Source: Diphasiastrum complanatum (Eukaryota > Streptophyta > Lycopodiopsida > Lycopodiales > Lycopodiaceae). Taken from it: a stretch of DNA of 60,000 nucleotides. Shown here piece by piece: positions 31,899 through 43,100 of this stretch. The stretch spans positions 266,501 through 326,500 of the forward strand of contig CM055098.1 of NCBI GenBank assembly GCA_029204225.1, read 5' to 3'. Under the pieces are notes generated by a model. That model was given only the letters and a program-made list of their open reading frames with translations, did not search any database and was not told the DNA's origin. Numbering within the stretch: position 1 is the first letter of the stretch; each line of letters begins with the position of its first letter. The translations under genes and the position numbers were made by a program.

Positions 31899-32608
31899 TG
31901 TCTACCAACCTCGCCTCCAGTTATGATGACCCTGATGCCAATAAGCTTGACATCCAATTGTCCAAATTGGATATTACTGAGATGCAGCACTGGTACCAGC
32001 AGGGAGAATCCTTCTTTAAAGCAATTGAGTTCCAGATTCTTGTCCTGACGGGGTATCAAAGCCTGTACTTGGTGCATATGATATATGAAAACTACAATGC
32101 TACAGCAAGGTTGTGTCAACTAATAGTTCCCCTTGTGAGAAACTATGTTTATAACAAATCATTTGCGCCGTCTGACTTGGAACCTTTTGGGTTCCCGTGA
32201 GGACCAAATGATGTCACCAAAAAACTTCAAAAGATCGAACAAACAGCATACTTCAAATACATTGATCCCTCTGTAGACAAGTGGAAGAACAAGGACAGAT
32301 ACAGAGTTGAGACAATCAATAATCAACAACTATAAGCTGCATGTGCATACTTGACCAAGTGCACACAACAATCAAAAACCAAGCTGTAGAGATTACCCAT
32401 GTCCCTGTTCCACATGATGGCAGATTCACGACTGCATGCCCAAAACCTCTATGATTGGGCACAGTTTGCTTCAAACTGCCTTCATGAGTGCCTTAAGAAC
32501 AAGCAGCCGCTAATCGTACTAGGATATCTTATGATAGATATCACTCTTCACCAAGTACAGAATGGACCCAAGCTTCAACAACACCTACAGCTTGCGGACA
32601 AGGCATGA
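31899..32608 (+). pseudogene. Unrecognised ORF with three in-frame stops
   Basis: From MSTNLASSYDDPDANKLDIQ one frame continues through SPFAPSDLEPFGFP-like wording, then TGA (32198), TAA (about 32334), TAG (about 32387) and on through MSLFHMMADSRLHAQNLYDW to 32608. Each stop is one C-to-T change from Arg or Gln (CGA, CAA, CAG), as expected from deamination of methylated cytosine in a silenced repeat. Composition is protein-like (amphipathic, Leu and Gln rich). I recognise no domain. Its place after a gypsy integrase end suggests an additional 3' ORF of a gypsy element, but it could be a captured gene. Confidence 0.45.
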
Positions 32609-33399
32609 GATATTCCCATTGAGTAAAAAAAGTCGAAGAGTGCACGAATACGGCCTACTTTACCATCGGGATCCCAGCCTAAAAGAGTCAACACTAGTAT
32701 TCTCCCTCTGGTACAAAAGCAAAGAAGCCCACAACCGGACCACAAGCAGCCGCAACCTCCGAAGCTCAAGAGGCCGATACCTCCAAGGCCCAATTGCCAG
32801 ACACAAGGCAACAAAGGATGCAAAGAAAGCTGCAGGCTAGGAGGACATCACCAGTGGGTCAGCATCAGATGGCTCAGCTTTGGATGATGGAAGCTCCACT
32901 ATAACCTCGCAACAACACTTCTCACCCTCACACATCATCGACGAGGGTGATGGAGCAACTACATCTACACCAACACCTGACACGACAACATCTCAAGTCA
33001 TTGGTCAACTAGACAAGGTCACTACCCCACCCACATTGATTACAACGCCAACGCCACCGACGTCACCACAGGCACAAGTTTTGGGAGGGGGGGGATGAGT
33101 GGGGATGTCCAGTCCCTAGGACACGGAAGCGGCTCAACAGCTACAAGATCAACAACCACAAGCCCAACAAGTCCACACATTGGACACATCGCAATATTTT
33201 GATGCTGCGGACCTGATGGAAATAAGCGATGACGAGCCAGAGAAGGTGGAGCAGCCATAAAGAAGTCTGACCCCTCCAATAACCACCACCACCACCACCA
33301 CCACAACAGCTCCCACTATTACTAACATCATCCCTCCACTCCCTTCACCTCCATATTTAGCTCTAACACAATGTCTATTTTTTGGTTTAGCCTCACCAT

Positions 33400-34080
33400 C
33401 CCACACTCCTGATCAGTACCCAACCCTCGCTACCCCTGAGAAGCTCACCGAAGCAGCCAAATGCTCAATGATCGGCCTATCCGAAACGAGCTACCATATG
33501 CATTGGTTGATAAGCCAATATCAAATGCTCGAGAATAAGGTCCATCACCAAGACCAAGAAATTACACATCATCAGAGGCTGGCCAAAGAAAAAGAAAGAG
33601 AGACAGTGGAAATCAAATCCATGATGGCCGGGCAGAAGACCACTCTGGAAGAGGTCCAGCAGCAACTGAAGCACCAGATGGTCCAGATCGACCAAGTATG
33701 AGACAGATCATCGGGTGCAACGACAGTCGATGCCCCTCTAATTAAGCCCGAGGATATACAATTACAGGCCCCACATGCCTCAACCATCCAGATGGAAAAG
33801 TACGTACGGCTGATCCAAGAACGAAAAGCCGAAAAAAAGAACTTCGAAAACATTGTGGCCAAGCAAGAGAAGATCATCTTGGAGTCCTAGAAGCAGCTAG
33901 AATACACAACGAAGGCCTTGCAGCAAGTCTTTGACAAGGTGAACCAATTGTGGGACACGGCGTGCAAGGCCCAAGCAGGTGCTCAATCAAAGAAGCCACG
34001 GGACGATGATGGGAATGATGGAGCATGAAATCAGGACGGGCAAAACCAACCATCAGGTGATAGCACGAGATCAAGTAGCC
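33400..34080 (+). pseudogene. Coiled-coil ORF remnant
   Basis: The plus strand reads SETSYHMHWLISQYQMLENK, VHHQDQEITHHQRLAKEKER, then TLEEVQQQLKHQMVQIDQV up to a stop at 33699. It continues in frame with IQMEKYVRLIQERKAEKKNF and a second stop at 33888. Heptad-like Leu, Ile and Met spacing with many Glu, Lys and Gln indicates a coiled coil. It probably belongs with the ORFs on either side (32.9-33.3 kb is Thr/Pro rich). Function unknown. Confidence 0.4.
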
Positions 34081-34229
34081 AGAGAGCCGAAGCTGCTTCC
34101 AAAACTTTTTTCCGATCCCCTCCCACTTTTAATCCCTCCTCCTACTCTGCTTTTAATTTTTCCGAAACATTCATTCCAACTTACCCTATTCTTTCATCTT
34201 CTCTCTCTCCACCACCTCCTAGCAAAATA

Positions 34230-34856
34230 ATGGGCCTATCAAAAGGTCCAACTGACACATACAAAGCTCGACGGGATGAGTTCCTTCAACAACTCCACTC
34301 CCCCGGTGCGGTGTGTAACTTGTTAAACCCACCTCCTCCTAAACTTGTCGTTCCCGCACCTCTCTCTCCAGATCACTCCATCTCTGACCTTCCAGAAACT
34401 AACCTTGACATTGGGGGAGATGATGACTTCCTAGCAGATCAACCGAAAACAAGAAGGTTTTCGCCCAGGCAAGACATGGGCGCAGCTGAGCCATCAACAA
34501 GTGAGCGGGCCAAGGACAAAGATACGGGCACCAAGGCCCTAGATGATTACCTGGCAAGGCCATCACAACCACATAGGACAGCCTCTCCTACTAGGCCCAG
34601 GAGCAAGATGGCTTATACGAAGGAGTCAGAAAAGTTTGAAAGGAAATACCCTCCCAACATGAGGGGAGGCAAAGAGGACATAGATCAAAGCCGATATTCC
34701 ACCAGGGCTGAGATCATCTCGGCATTACAACCACAACCGGAGTGGCAAAACAAAGTCCTGAAAGATAGCAGGCATGGAAGCGAGTGGATACCTTTTACAT
34801 GCCACTCAAATGTAGAAATCCATGGCCGGCAGAAAAGCCATGGGTGGAGTTGGTGA
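34230..34856 (+). CDS. Unrecognised 208-residue ORF in gypsy debris
   Basis: Opens MGLSKGPTDTYKARRDEFLQ, followed by a Pro-rich linker, an acidic stretch (DIGGDDDFLADQ) and a basic, Ser/Pro-rich half with PRSKMAYTKESEKFERKYPP. It ends at 34856. The frame 34784-35023 (MDTFYMPLKCRNPWPAEKPW) may be its continuation after a frameshift, and 35109-35468 (MSSRYVTMVEDWQEMGFIEK) a further piece. No motif is recognised. A role as a gag-like or accessory protein of a retroelement is a guess. Confidence 0.4.
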   Translation: MGLSKGPTDTYKARRDEFLQQLHSPGAVCNLLNPPPPKLVVPAPLSPDHSISDLPETNLDIGGDDDFLADQPKTRRFSPRQDMGAAEPSTSERAKDKDTGTKALDDYLARPSQPHRTASPTRPRSKMAYTKESEKFERKYPPNMRGGKEDIDQSRYSTRAEIISALQPQPEWQNKVLKDSRHGSEWIPFTCHSNVEIHGRQKSHGWSW

Positions 34857-35108
34857 ACTGGCCAGTGATTTCGGAAATTTCAAAGAGAATTTCCACGGAT
34901 GATCTGAGGCTGCAGTCACTCGATTTTGGGAACAAGTACAAAACAAGTGCCAATCTATGGGTACAAGAAAGTGCCAAATACTACCTATCTATGGTCTTTC
35001 TGATGCAGCAAGATTGTTTCTGAAATTGAGGCTTAGATCCAATCAAGATCAATCCCAATGTAGCCCTCCAGTCAAAAGAAGGCCCGACTATACTACAGAG
35101 CGGCCTTC

Positions 35109-35468
35109 ATGTCGTCACGATATGTGACCATGGTGGAAGACTGGCAAGAAATGGGTTTTATTGAAAAAATAAGAGAGTACCTGGGGCCACTCAACTTCGG
35201 AAGTAAGCTCCGCTTCCAAGTATTTGAAGGCCTGGGGCCAAAGATGAATGAGCGAAAACAAATGGCACGACGACGAGGCGAGCAGGACTTGCAAAGAGGT
35301 TCTCAAGAGGGCTGGAATGTAGCGGCCATTGAGAGACTTCCATTTTTTGGAAACAGTTTTGCGTATAATAAGCACCTGGTTTTATGGAAGCGAATGAAGA
35401 TCCATGCTTTTCCAAGTGCTAGGCAAAAAGACATCATCGGTGTTGCAGTGGGTCCTGCAACAGATTAG
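35109..35468 (+). pseudogene. Unrecognised ORF, possible continuation of the preceding one
   Basis: Encodes about 119 residues including YLGPLNFGSKLRFQVFEGLG, PKMNERKQMARRRGEQDLQR and AIERLPFFGNSFAYNKHLVL. Balanced composition and even codon use make it more protein-like than neighbouring shadow frames. No family recognised. Confidence 0.35.
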
Positions 35469-35629
35469 AGGTGGATAATGTTAGCGGATTCCAGAGAATC
35501 CCCAGATGCCGAGCCAAGCTCAAGACACAAAATATCTCTCACCCATGACCAAGGATGTCTCAGAAGGAGGAGAGTAGAAGAAGTTGAGAGCCGAGCATGA
35601 GAGCAGAGAAATTACTAGCTAGGATGACA

Positions 35630-36065
35630 GTGAATTATCTATGTGAGCCTACATGGTATATCCCAAAGAAGGAACGACCATGTAGGAGCTAGTCATATTT
35701 CTAGGCTTTATAAATAAATGCAGACCCCCCTTAAATAGTTTAGAGTGAGCAACCTTTTGATGGTGACCTTTAGTGGAAGGGCAAAATCCACATGTAATTT
35801 CTAATTTGGTGGAATTGCCACTTGGGCTTCACATGGGTGGCCCTCATTTAAGGGCCCCCCTCTCTTGTGAGGGAGCTTTGAATGTATTGTCAAGTTCTCT
35901 TGAGTGAATAAAGTAGATCTTCCATGAGTTCTTGATGATTGCTAAGCTCCTTGTTCATGGCAATGTTCTTGAGTGAAATTTCTATGAGCATGCTTTGATT
36001 TCCTTTGTGTCGTGGATTAACTAGGCTTGAAGTAGACATTCAAATCTGAAGAGCTAGGCGTGTAG
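35630..36065 (+). mobile_element. LTR-like sequence, single copy
   Basis: Contains a promoter-like TTTATAAATAAATGCAGAC near 35708, a run of GGGCCCCCCTCTCTTGTGAG near 35853 and GAATAAAG (35907), the layout of a plant LTR with TATA box and polyadenylation signal. No partner copy is found, so this is tentative. Confidence 0.35.
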
Positions 36066-36071
36066 TCGTGA

Positions 36072-36335
36072 TCAATAAAAAAAAGTATTAATCCTTTGAA
36101 ACCATGCTCGAGCAGATTGCTTCAAGCCATAAAGTGCCTTATGGAGTTTGCATACATGATTTTGTTTACCTTTGATAATATAACCTTTGGGTTGCACCAT
36201 GTAAATGTCTTCTTCAATAATTCCATTGAGATATGTTGTCTGTACATCCATTTGATGTATTTCCAAATCTGCTACATCAGCAAATGATAATAAAATCTTT
36301 GAATGCCGCTTGCATGACTCTCTAGAAAGTACTAG
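36072..36335 (-). pseudogene. Copia RT fragment
   Basis: Reads FADVADLEIHQMDVQTTYLN, GIIEEDIYMVQPKGYIIKGK, CKLHKALYGLKQSARAWFQR, the first catalytic-Asp and palm region of copia RT. It ends at 36072 before the YVDD box. Confidence 0.9.
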
Positions 36336-36576
36336 GGACATTGCAAAGTATAACTGACATCACCTTATAGGCATAAGTTCCCCATTCAGTGGCGAACGTT
36401 GTCTTGTGTTGATCTTCCGATGCTATCTTTACTTGATTGTAGTCGCTGAAGCCATCCAGAAAACTGTAAGCTTCTGCCCCTGCTACTCTATCCAAAACAC
36501 TTTCCGCAAAAGGTAAGGGAAAACGATCTTTCTTGGTAACCACATTTAACGCCTTCTTATTCACACAGATTCCCAT
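36330..36576 (-). pseudogene. Ty3/gypsy RT fragment
   Basis: Reads KKDRFPLPFAESVLDRVAGA, SFLDGFSDYNQVKIASEDQH, KTTFATEWGTYAYKV, the plant gypsy RT palm. It directly abuts the copia RT fragment on the same strand. Confidence 0.9.
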
Positions 36577-38316
36577 TTGCTAAACACTTTGAATATTGAC
36601 AAACTTTTAAAAAATTTCAACAATTTAGAGAAAAAGGTCTCCATGTCATTTCTATTTTTTTGGTCACCATGTTAAATGTGGATGTTTTAGTGTTTAATAT
36701 TAAATTGACAATGAACAGCCATTTACGAAAGTCAACAACATGTATTTTAAAAAATCTACTTGGATTAATTTAATTATCATTCACGATTCATTATTCACGT
36801 AAGATGGCCAGCTTACAAGATTTTTTATTAACATTAAAAGCTGATTTAAAAGAAGATGTCAGTTGATTTTGATGAAGAGGACCGATCTTCAACTTCATCA
36901 TCTAAAATAATATATCAAATTCCAAATTGAGATACATTAATGAAAGTTCTATGAAAAATGTACTATAAAAAATATATATGTATACATATTTTGGGCCTCT
37001 TATATTTTTGTGAAATTTGGCTTTTAAAAAATCGTGTTGTTTTATTTTTCATTATGATGGTTTTAGTAAGTTTGTAAATTTTTTTAGTCATGATGTATTC
37101 TAAAAATGCATTTTTTTTCTGTATAATTTGAAAATTTACTAAAAAAATGATGATCTTGGCATAAAAATAATCTAAAAATAACGAAAAAGTTTAGAACTCT
37201 GTTTTAGGTCAAAGTTCCAATACAAATGTCATTGCATTGCTTTCCACGTAAAAATTGTTTCTAGATCACTTGATCTGAAGTCCTTACATTGTTGTTGTAC
37301 CCACCTAATGTTTTCAAAAACTCTTCTTTGTTCATGAACCAATATTGCAAGTATGCATATGTGCAACAATTATGCTCCATTCCCTTCTTCCTTCGCTCCT
37401 CGTGGTCATCACAAACAAATATGTTCTTGCAATAGTCACACTAACATCTCTATTAAAACTCCAATTCTATGTCATTGGTAAGTGTTATCAGTGCATTGGA
37501 GACTCAAGTCTCCGGCTGAATTGTCATTGATTTTGGAATATTGAGCTCCTTGGCTTAAGCTAATAAAGGATGTACATATTGAACATCATGTGTGTATATT
37601 CAAATCTTATATAAATCCACGGTCTAGATTGGGACCTCATTTTCTTTTCACACATATGAATGGATGTCATTTTTAGCCCTTAAGATAAAAGTTCTCACGG
37701 ATGGAATCTTGAAAATACTTTATTCTTCCTCGGTGGAAAATACATAAGTTTCATGGATGGAGTCTTGAAAATACTCACTATGTAAGATAATGGTTCTTTG
37801 GAGGCCATTATTATATCCTTACATTGCGCATGAAACAACCATTATCTAATCATAGAAATGTTAGTGATTATTAATGGAGATCAACTATAAGTTAAAAAAA
37901 AATAGAGTATAATTTTCTTTCCTTTTCATGTTTCCTTAGTGTGCACATTGAACACTCATGAATCATGATTTAAGATGATATGATATGATATATTGGACGG
38001 CTATAAAGAAACTGTAGTATGACCAGTGACATTGTTTGATCCTTCAGCAACGTTCAATAAGATTAAAGAAGAAAAAGAGTTAAAGTTGCATGTACCGGCA
38101 AAATCAAGCTACACATTTCATGCCACAAAGTGTTCTCAGAAAACAAATCGGCCAGGATCAGCAGAACAAACATACCAAATCAATAATATAAATCAGAGGC
38201 GGCTCATGGCCTTCCTCCACTTTGCAGTCGCTATTCCCTTCTCTTGTTTTTGTGTCTCTGTCCGCCCTCTTTCCTTCTACTTTCAGCCCAGCCTTCCTTC
38301 TGACATCCTCCTCCCG
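36577..38316. other. AT-rich intergenic region upstream of the ATL gene
   Basis: No gene, RNA or repeat array could be supported. Short poly-A and poly-T runs and stops in all frames. CTTGAAAATACT occurs twice with similar flanks (about 37711 and 37767), a local duplication of roughly 55 bp. Confidence 0.5.
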
Positions 38317-38323
38317 TATATAT
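38317..38323 (+). promoter_or_regulatory. TATA box of the ATL gene
   Basis: TATATAT in GC-richer surroundings, 186 bp before the chosen ATG. Transcription would start about 30 bp downstream, giving a leader of roughly 160 nt. Confidence 0.5.
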
Positions 38324-38508
38324 GATACCTATTAATCTGGTATGAAGGGCTCCCAGCTCCCTTCCTACACAGCTTGATCAGCATCCTTTACTGAGCTACA
38401 CAAATCACTTGTGCATTAAACCACCGGCTCATCTTCATCAGGAAATTGTGTGAAGAAAAAGGATCAGACACAATTGTTTTGTGTGTACAACTTACTGCTG
38501 CAGCAAAA

Positions 38509-39534
38509 ATGTCTACTTACGGCCGCGTCAGCTATAACCCAGTTCATGATCAGAGCTCATCAGACAGCGGTCCAGCGATGAGCTTGAAGATCTTGCTTGT
38601 TTCCATGGTTGGTCTGGTGCTACTGATGCTGCTGGCTGCTTTAATGCAATTGTATGTGCGATGGGTTTGGGTGGGCTATGAGTGGGGCCGTGCGATTGAT
38701 GTGCAGGATCCTGAAAGAATTCAGGAGGCTGCAGCTCGTGGGCTGGACAAAGGGGTTTTGGAAGCGCTTCCAACATTTGCGTACACCAAAAAGAGCATGA
38801 AGGAGTCGATCGAGTGCTCGGTTTGCATCAGCGAGTTTCAGGAGAACGAAACTGGTCGCTTGCTTCCAAAATGTAACCATCGCTTCCATACTGCTTGCAT
38901 CGATATGTGGTTTCACTCAAATTCCTCCTGCCCTCTGTGCAGAGCCTCCGTGGGTGAGGAACCAAACTCTCATGAGGACTTTGAGAATGTGAATGTGGAT
39001 GAGGAGACGGGCTTGCAGGCAGCTCCTTCTCATGATGTCACAGTGGAGCTCAATTATGTTCCAACTACTAGAAACTTAGCACAAGAGCAAATCAGCGATG
39101 ATCTATTGAAGAAAGTCCTTGGAGTGCAAGAGACATCTTCGGCGCACCAGGCGCAGCACGAAGACCCGCATTCTAATCCTCACATGAAGCTGGAGAGAGT
39201 GAACCCAAGCATGCAATCTCCAGTGAACACGCTCTTCGACTATGGAGACCAGAACCTTGTAAGCTCACGCCCAAGCTCCAGAGCTGAAAGATTCAAGAAA
39301 TCAGAGCAGCTTGTTATTGAGGTGCCCAGCAGACCGGCAATTTATCCGTCCAAGTCCGCCATCCGTACTACACCTTCTACTCCTACTACTATCTCAGTCC
39401 ATGAATCCGAAACACCGCCCTCCCACCTCAAGACCATCAAGCGGATATTAAGCATGAGAGAGAGCTGGCGATCATCAGTCCCTGCCACACCCAAAGCAAC
39501 ATACCAGTTGCATCAGGGAATAACTACGCCTTGA
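38509..39534 (+). CDS. ATL-family RING-H2 E3 ubiquitin ligase, intact, intronless
   Basis: Membrane-anchored RING-H2 E3 ligases of the ATL family pass ubiquitin from an E2 to substrates at the endomembrane or plasma membrane. This 341-residue protein has one N-terminal membrane segment (about residues 26-47, SLKILLVSMVGLVLLMLLAA), then the family's GLD motif (ARGLDKGVLEALPT). The RING-H2 spans residues 103-144 with spacing C-x2-C-x15-C-x-H-x2-H-x2-C-x10-C-x2-C and all eight zinc ligands. The Ser/Pro-rich tail (about 200 residues) ends with a basic patch (TIKRILSMRE). An in-frame ATG 63 bp upstream (38446) is possible; I prefer 38509 because the extension lacks the ATL start-plus-anchor layout and the matching ATG site is mutated in the paralogue. 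No introns, typical of ATLs. This is the only clearly intact host gene in the window. Confidence 0.93.
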   Translation: MSTYGRVSYNPVHDQSSSDSGPAMSLKILLVSMVGLVLLMLLAALMQLYVRWVWVGYEWGRAIDVQDPERIQEAAARGLDKGVLEALPTFAYTKKSMKESIECSVCISEFQENETGRLLPKCNHRFHTACIDMWFHSNSSCPLCRASVGEEPNSHEDFENVNVDEETGLQAAPSHDVTVELNYVPTTRNLAQEQISDDLLKKVLGVQETSSAHQAQHEDPHSNPHMKLERVNPSMQSPVNTLFDYGDQNLVSSRPSSRAERFKKSEQLVIEVPSRPAIYPSKSAIRTTPSTPTTISVHESETPPSHLKTIKRILSMRESWRSSVPATPKATYQLHQGITTP

Positions 39535-39571
39535 AGTAGCGCAATACTCACACAACGCAAGTTGTTCAACG

Positions 39572-39577
39572 AATAAA
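39572..39577 (+). terminator. Polyadenylation signal of the ATL gene
   Basis: AATAAA 38 bp after the stop codon. The paralogue has AATATAA at the aligned position. Confidence 0.5.
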
Positions 39578-39599
39578 AGCTCTTCTGTTTTCCAGTCTT

Positions 39600-40497
39600 C
39601 ATCAGCATTCAGCAATCTAGGTGCTGTTGCGCCTTCTGAAATCCGGATGAGATGTTAAGGCTAGGAGCTCAGATATGAAAACGTACCCTCATCGTTATTG
39701 TTCACAATTGAGAGACCATCCTTGTAATCTGCTAAATTGTACAAAAAGGCCTGTAACCAACTTGTCATATGAATCTGTCAACATATCATCGCTCGCTGTG
39801 CTGAGCGGGCTGGGGGGTCACGGGTGCAAACGTCAAATTTGTATCTAAAATCTGTTGTAACTATTGTTGTAAACTTGTATATTATTGATATAAATTGCTC
39901 GCAAGTTTTCTGATAGCAAAGCAGGCAGCAACCTGAAATTTTGCTACGGAAGCATTAAGATCGGGGTTCTATAGGTAGCCAAAGTGCTGCCACGGTGCAA
40001 GTAATGTACTTTCGAAAGATTTAGAGTGACTCTTTTAAAATTTTGGGTAACACACACGAGCATTTGGGTAAGTCACCTGGCAGGAGCCAGAAGAACCCTT
40101 GAGGCTTGAGTTATAAGGATCAAGCACTGTCATCGTACTTAAGACAGTAAGACCTCCTCTTGAGAACATTTGAAGTGAAAATTAATAATTTCATTGTCAT
40201 AGCAATTTACTATCGCGGGATTGGTAGTTTCATGTTTAAACGAAAGAAAAACGAAGATAAGGCTAAAACAACAAGATATAAATTGATTATGATTGATTGA
40301 ACTATTGAATGCTAATCACACAAGAGCAGAACCACAAGAAAAAAGCAATAACATACACAGCCTGTGGAGAATAATGTACAATATCTTTTGTTTTTGTGTT
40401 ATTGGAGGTTTGTCATAGACACATGTGTCTTCATGTTCTTAAGCTCCTTCCTATTCTCTCTTCTTCCCTCCTCACTTTTGTTCTTTGACAGTAGTCA
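39600..40497. other. ATL 3' flank without further genes
   Basis: Similarity to the pseudogene's flank continues to about 39700. Beyond that nothing can be supported up to the miniature LTR element. Confidence 0.5.
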
Positions 40498-41202
40498 TGT
40501 TAAGAATGTGGGCCACATGGCCACACACACACACCCACCCACCCACGCGAGCCGCATATTGGGATCCCAACCCGAGACGCCTAGCCACCCGCCATCCGTC
40601 TAACCCCCAAAAGGGCTGGCGCACACACACACACACACACATGTACCCACGCGAGCTGCATATTGGCCCCAGACGCCTAGCCACCCGCCATCTGTCTAAC
40701 CCCCAAAAGGGCTGGTACCAGGGGATAGAGGACATATAGAGAAGCCCCAACTTATATATGGGAGAGTTCAAGGCAAGCAGTTACTTATGGGACAATGAGG
40801 AGAACGACCGTGCACTCAAGCACCTTCACACAAGCAGGCGCACACAGCCTGTTCGTGGCTTGACAACAGTCCCACAACACCCCCACTCAAGCAAGCACAG
40901 GCAAAGGAATCCCCCATTGGCTCTGATACCATGTTAAGAACGAGGGCGACAGGGCCACGAACACACACGTACCCACGCGAGCCGTGTACTGGGATCCCAC
41001 CCCCAAACGGCTAACCCCCAAACCCCCAAAAGGGCTGATGCCAGGGGATAGAGGATATATAGAGAAGCCCCAACTTATATATGGGAGAGTTCAAGGCAAG
41101 CAGTTACTTATGGGACAATGAGGAGAACAACAGTGCACTTAGGCACCTGCACGCAGGCAGGTGCACCCAACCAGTGCGTGGCTTGACAACAGTCCCGCAA
41201 CA
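40498..41202 (-). mobile_element. Miniature LTR retrotransposon (TRIM/SMART-like) with 52-bp interior
   Basis: Two direct repeats, 40498-40879 and 40932-41202, both begin TGTTAAGAA and end CAACA, and share long identical runs (CCCCAACTTATATATGGGAG). The 52 bp between them contain the complement of a tRNA-iMet primer-binding site (GGCTCTGATACCA, 40919-40931) and, at the other side, CCCCCCACTC, a polypurine tract in minus orientation. So the whole retrotransposition signal set fits in 52 bp. The left repeat is longer because about 105 bp (ACGCGAGCCGCATATTGG to AAAAGGGCTGG) is duplicated internally around a (CA)n tract. No clear target-site duplication is seen (AGTCA against AATTT). Confidence 0.8.
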
Positions 41203-41684
41203 AATTTATACTTGCCCACTTAAGGGATTACAAGACAGTTTAGATTAATTACTAAACTAAAATAAGCTTTAATTGTACTATTTCCCTTTAAGCATCGCCA
41301 CAATTTCTTTTCTTCACGACCTTTGTATAGAAAATCAGAGACTCAAATCATATTGTTGAGTGTGTTGAATCGATAGGTTGATCGTAATCCCTCATAGGAG
41401 CGTTCGTTATGGATTCTTTACGACAAAGTTCGTAATGCTCCTTTTGAACTTGACACCCTTTTCAACCGGTTCTCATTACTCTTTGGTGCTTTTCAAATGC
41501 CACTTTATCAAGAGGCTTCGTTATTTGTTGTCATATCAGCAGATTTGACGTTTTCAATCTGTATTTTGGATTTGTTTATCAAATCTCTAATGTGATGATA
41601 CTTCAAGGGACTGTGGTTGGTCCTTGAGTGAAATATCAAATCTTGAGTCAAGCAAATGGCATTTTTATTGTCCATCTCGAAAAA

Positions 41685-43100
41685 AATAAGGGCTCGAAAA
41701 AATCTAGGATCGAAAATTTAATAAGTATCGAAAAAACAGTGACTCAGAAAAAACTCGAAAAAATCTGATTTAGAGATCGAAAAATCTTGGATTAATCGAG
41801 TCGATACAGTATCGAAAAATTCTGGAAAACATCGAGTTCCGTATCGAAAAATGTCATGGAAAAAATGACAAGGGAGTGAAAAATGTCAAGTATCGAAAAG
41901 GGATTTAAAAAACTAGAAAGGAATCGAAAGAACTTCAAAGGGATCGAAAAAATTTATTAAGGCAGAAAAGTCATTGGATCAACAAAATACTGTCGGATGA
42001 AACTGGGAAGGCGACGGATGAAAAACACTGGATGGAAAGAATTAAGGGCCAGATGGACGGTTTCAGATGCAATAAAAAATGAGGGTCGTTGGATGCAATA
42101 AGAGGAGTCGGATGCAAATGAGGATAGTCGTCGGATGCATGGGAGATGGGCATCGGATGCAATGGAGATGGCATTTATCGGATGCAATTGGGAGTTCTCA
42201 GTCAAATGGAATTTGGGAAGTCTTCGGCAGATGCAATTTGGAATGCATAGGAGATGGACGTCGAATGCAAGAGTTTGGAAGGCACTGGCCATTCATAGGC
42301 TCCAGAGACAATAGCTCGTCGGATAAAAATTTACAGAGCTCGAAAAAGTTTAAAATTCTGAGAAACTCGAAAAAGAAATTAGAAAAATTTAAAAATCCAA
42401 AAATGTCAAAAATTCAAAAAAAACCGTCGGATGCAATCTTCAAAAAGAGTTTGTTTTTTTTTTTATTGCTCGTTCGATGCAATCGTCAGAAAAAGTCTTG
42501 TTGTGCAGTTCGTCAGATGGAATTGTCAGACGCAATTTTTTGAAAAAGAAATTCAAATTTTAAACAACTTGGAAAAATTTCGAGAGACTAGAAAAAATTT
42601 CGGAGCAACTCGAAAAACTTCGAGAGACTCGAAAAATACAAAAATCAGGAATTTCGTCGGATGCAGTTTTCGAAAAAAAATTGTGGTTTTTTGGCAGTTC
42701 GCGGATGCACGGTGGCGGACAAAAAACTAGTAAAATTAAAAAAAAAAAACTGGAAAATAAAAAAACCAAAAACTTGAAAAAATCCAAACTTGCAAAAAAT
42801 TTCAAAAACTTGAAAAAAAATCAAAAAAATGTCTAAAACGTTGGGTGGAATTTTGTGAAAAAAATTCGAAAATGTTAGATATTCGAAAATCTTAAAAAAT
42901 GGTGGATGAGAATTGTTGGCAAATGGAAACTTTTGCAGTTGTCGGATGGAAAAATTCGAAAAAAAAAAAAAAACAGCGGATGCAAAAATCGAAAAAATTC
43001 AAAAAATTTGAAAAATTGAGAAGCTCGAAAAATTCAAAAGCGACGGATGCAAAAATCGAAAAACTTGAAAGTTTCCAAAAAAATCGAATTTTTGACTGGC
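41685..43100. repeat. AT-rich patch built from TCGAAAAA and GTCGGATGCAAT words
   Basis: Dozens of (C)TCGAAAAA words and about eighteen GTCGGATGCAA-like words are interspersed at irregular distances, without a fixed period. No stable reading frame exists; frames that do occur repeat SDAI or SKK words. It looks like a degenerate expanded minisatellite or the interior of an unrecognised non-coding element. Confidence 0.7.

Noticed and set aside
33040-33306. Minus-strand ORF starting with poly-Trp
   Set aside because: Antisense of a Thr/Pro-rich CCACCA tract; not credible protein.
38026-38325. 99-residue ORF upstream of the ATL gene
   Set aside because: No recognisable motif, overlaps the TATA box, and no counterpart near the paralogue.
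40610-40650. (CA)n and CCCCCAAAAGGG words as telomere-like sequence
   Set aside because: Not TTTAGGG or TTAGGG repeats; they are part of the miniature element's LTR.
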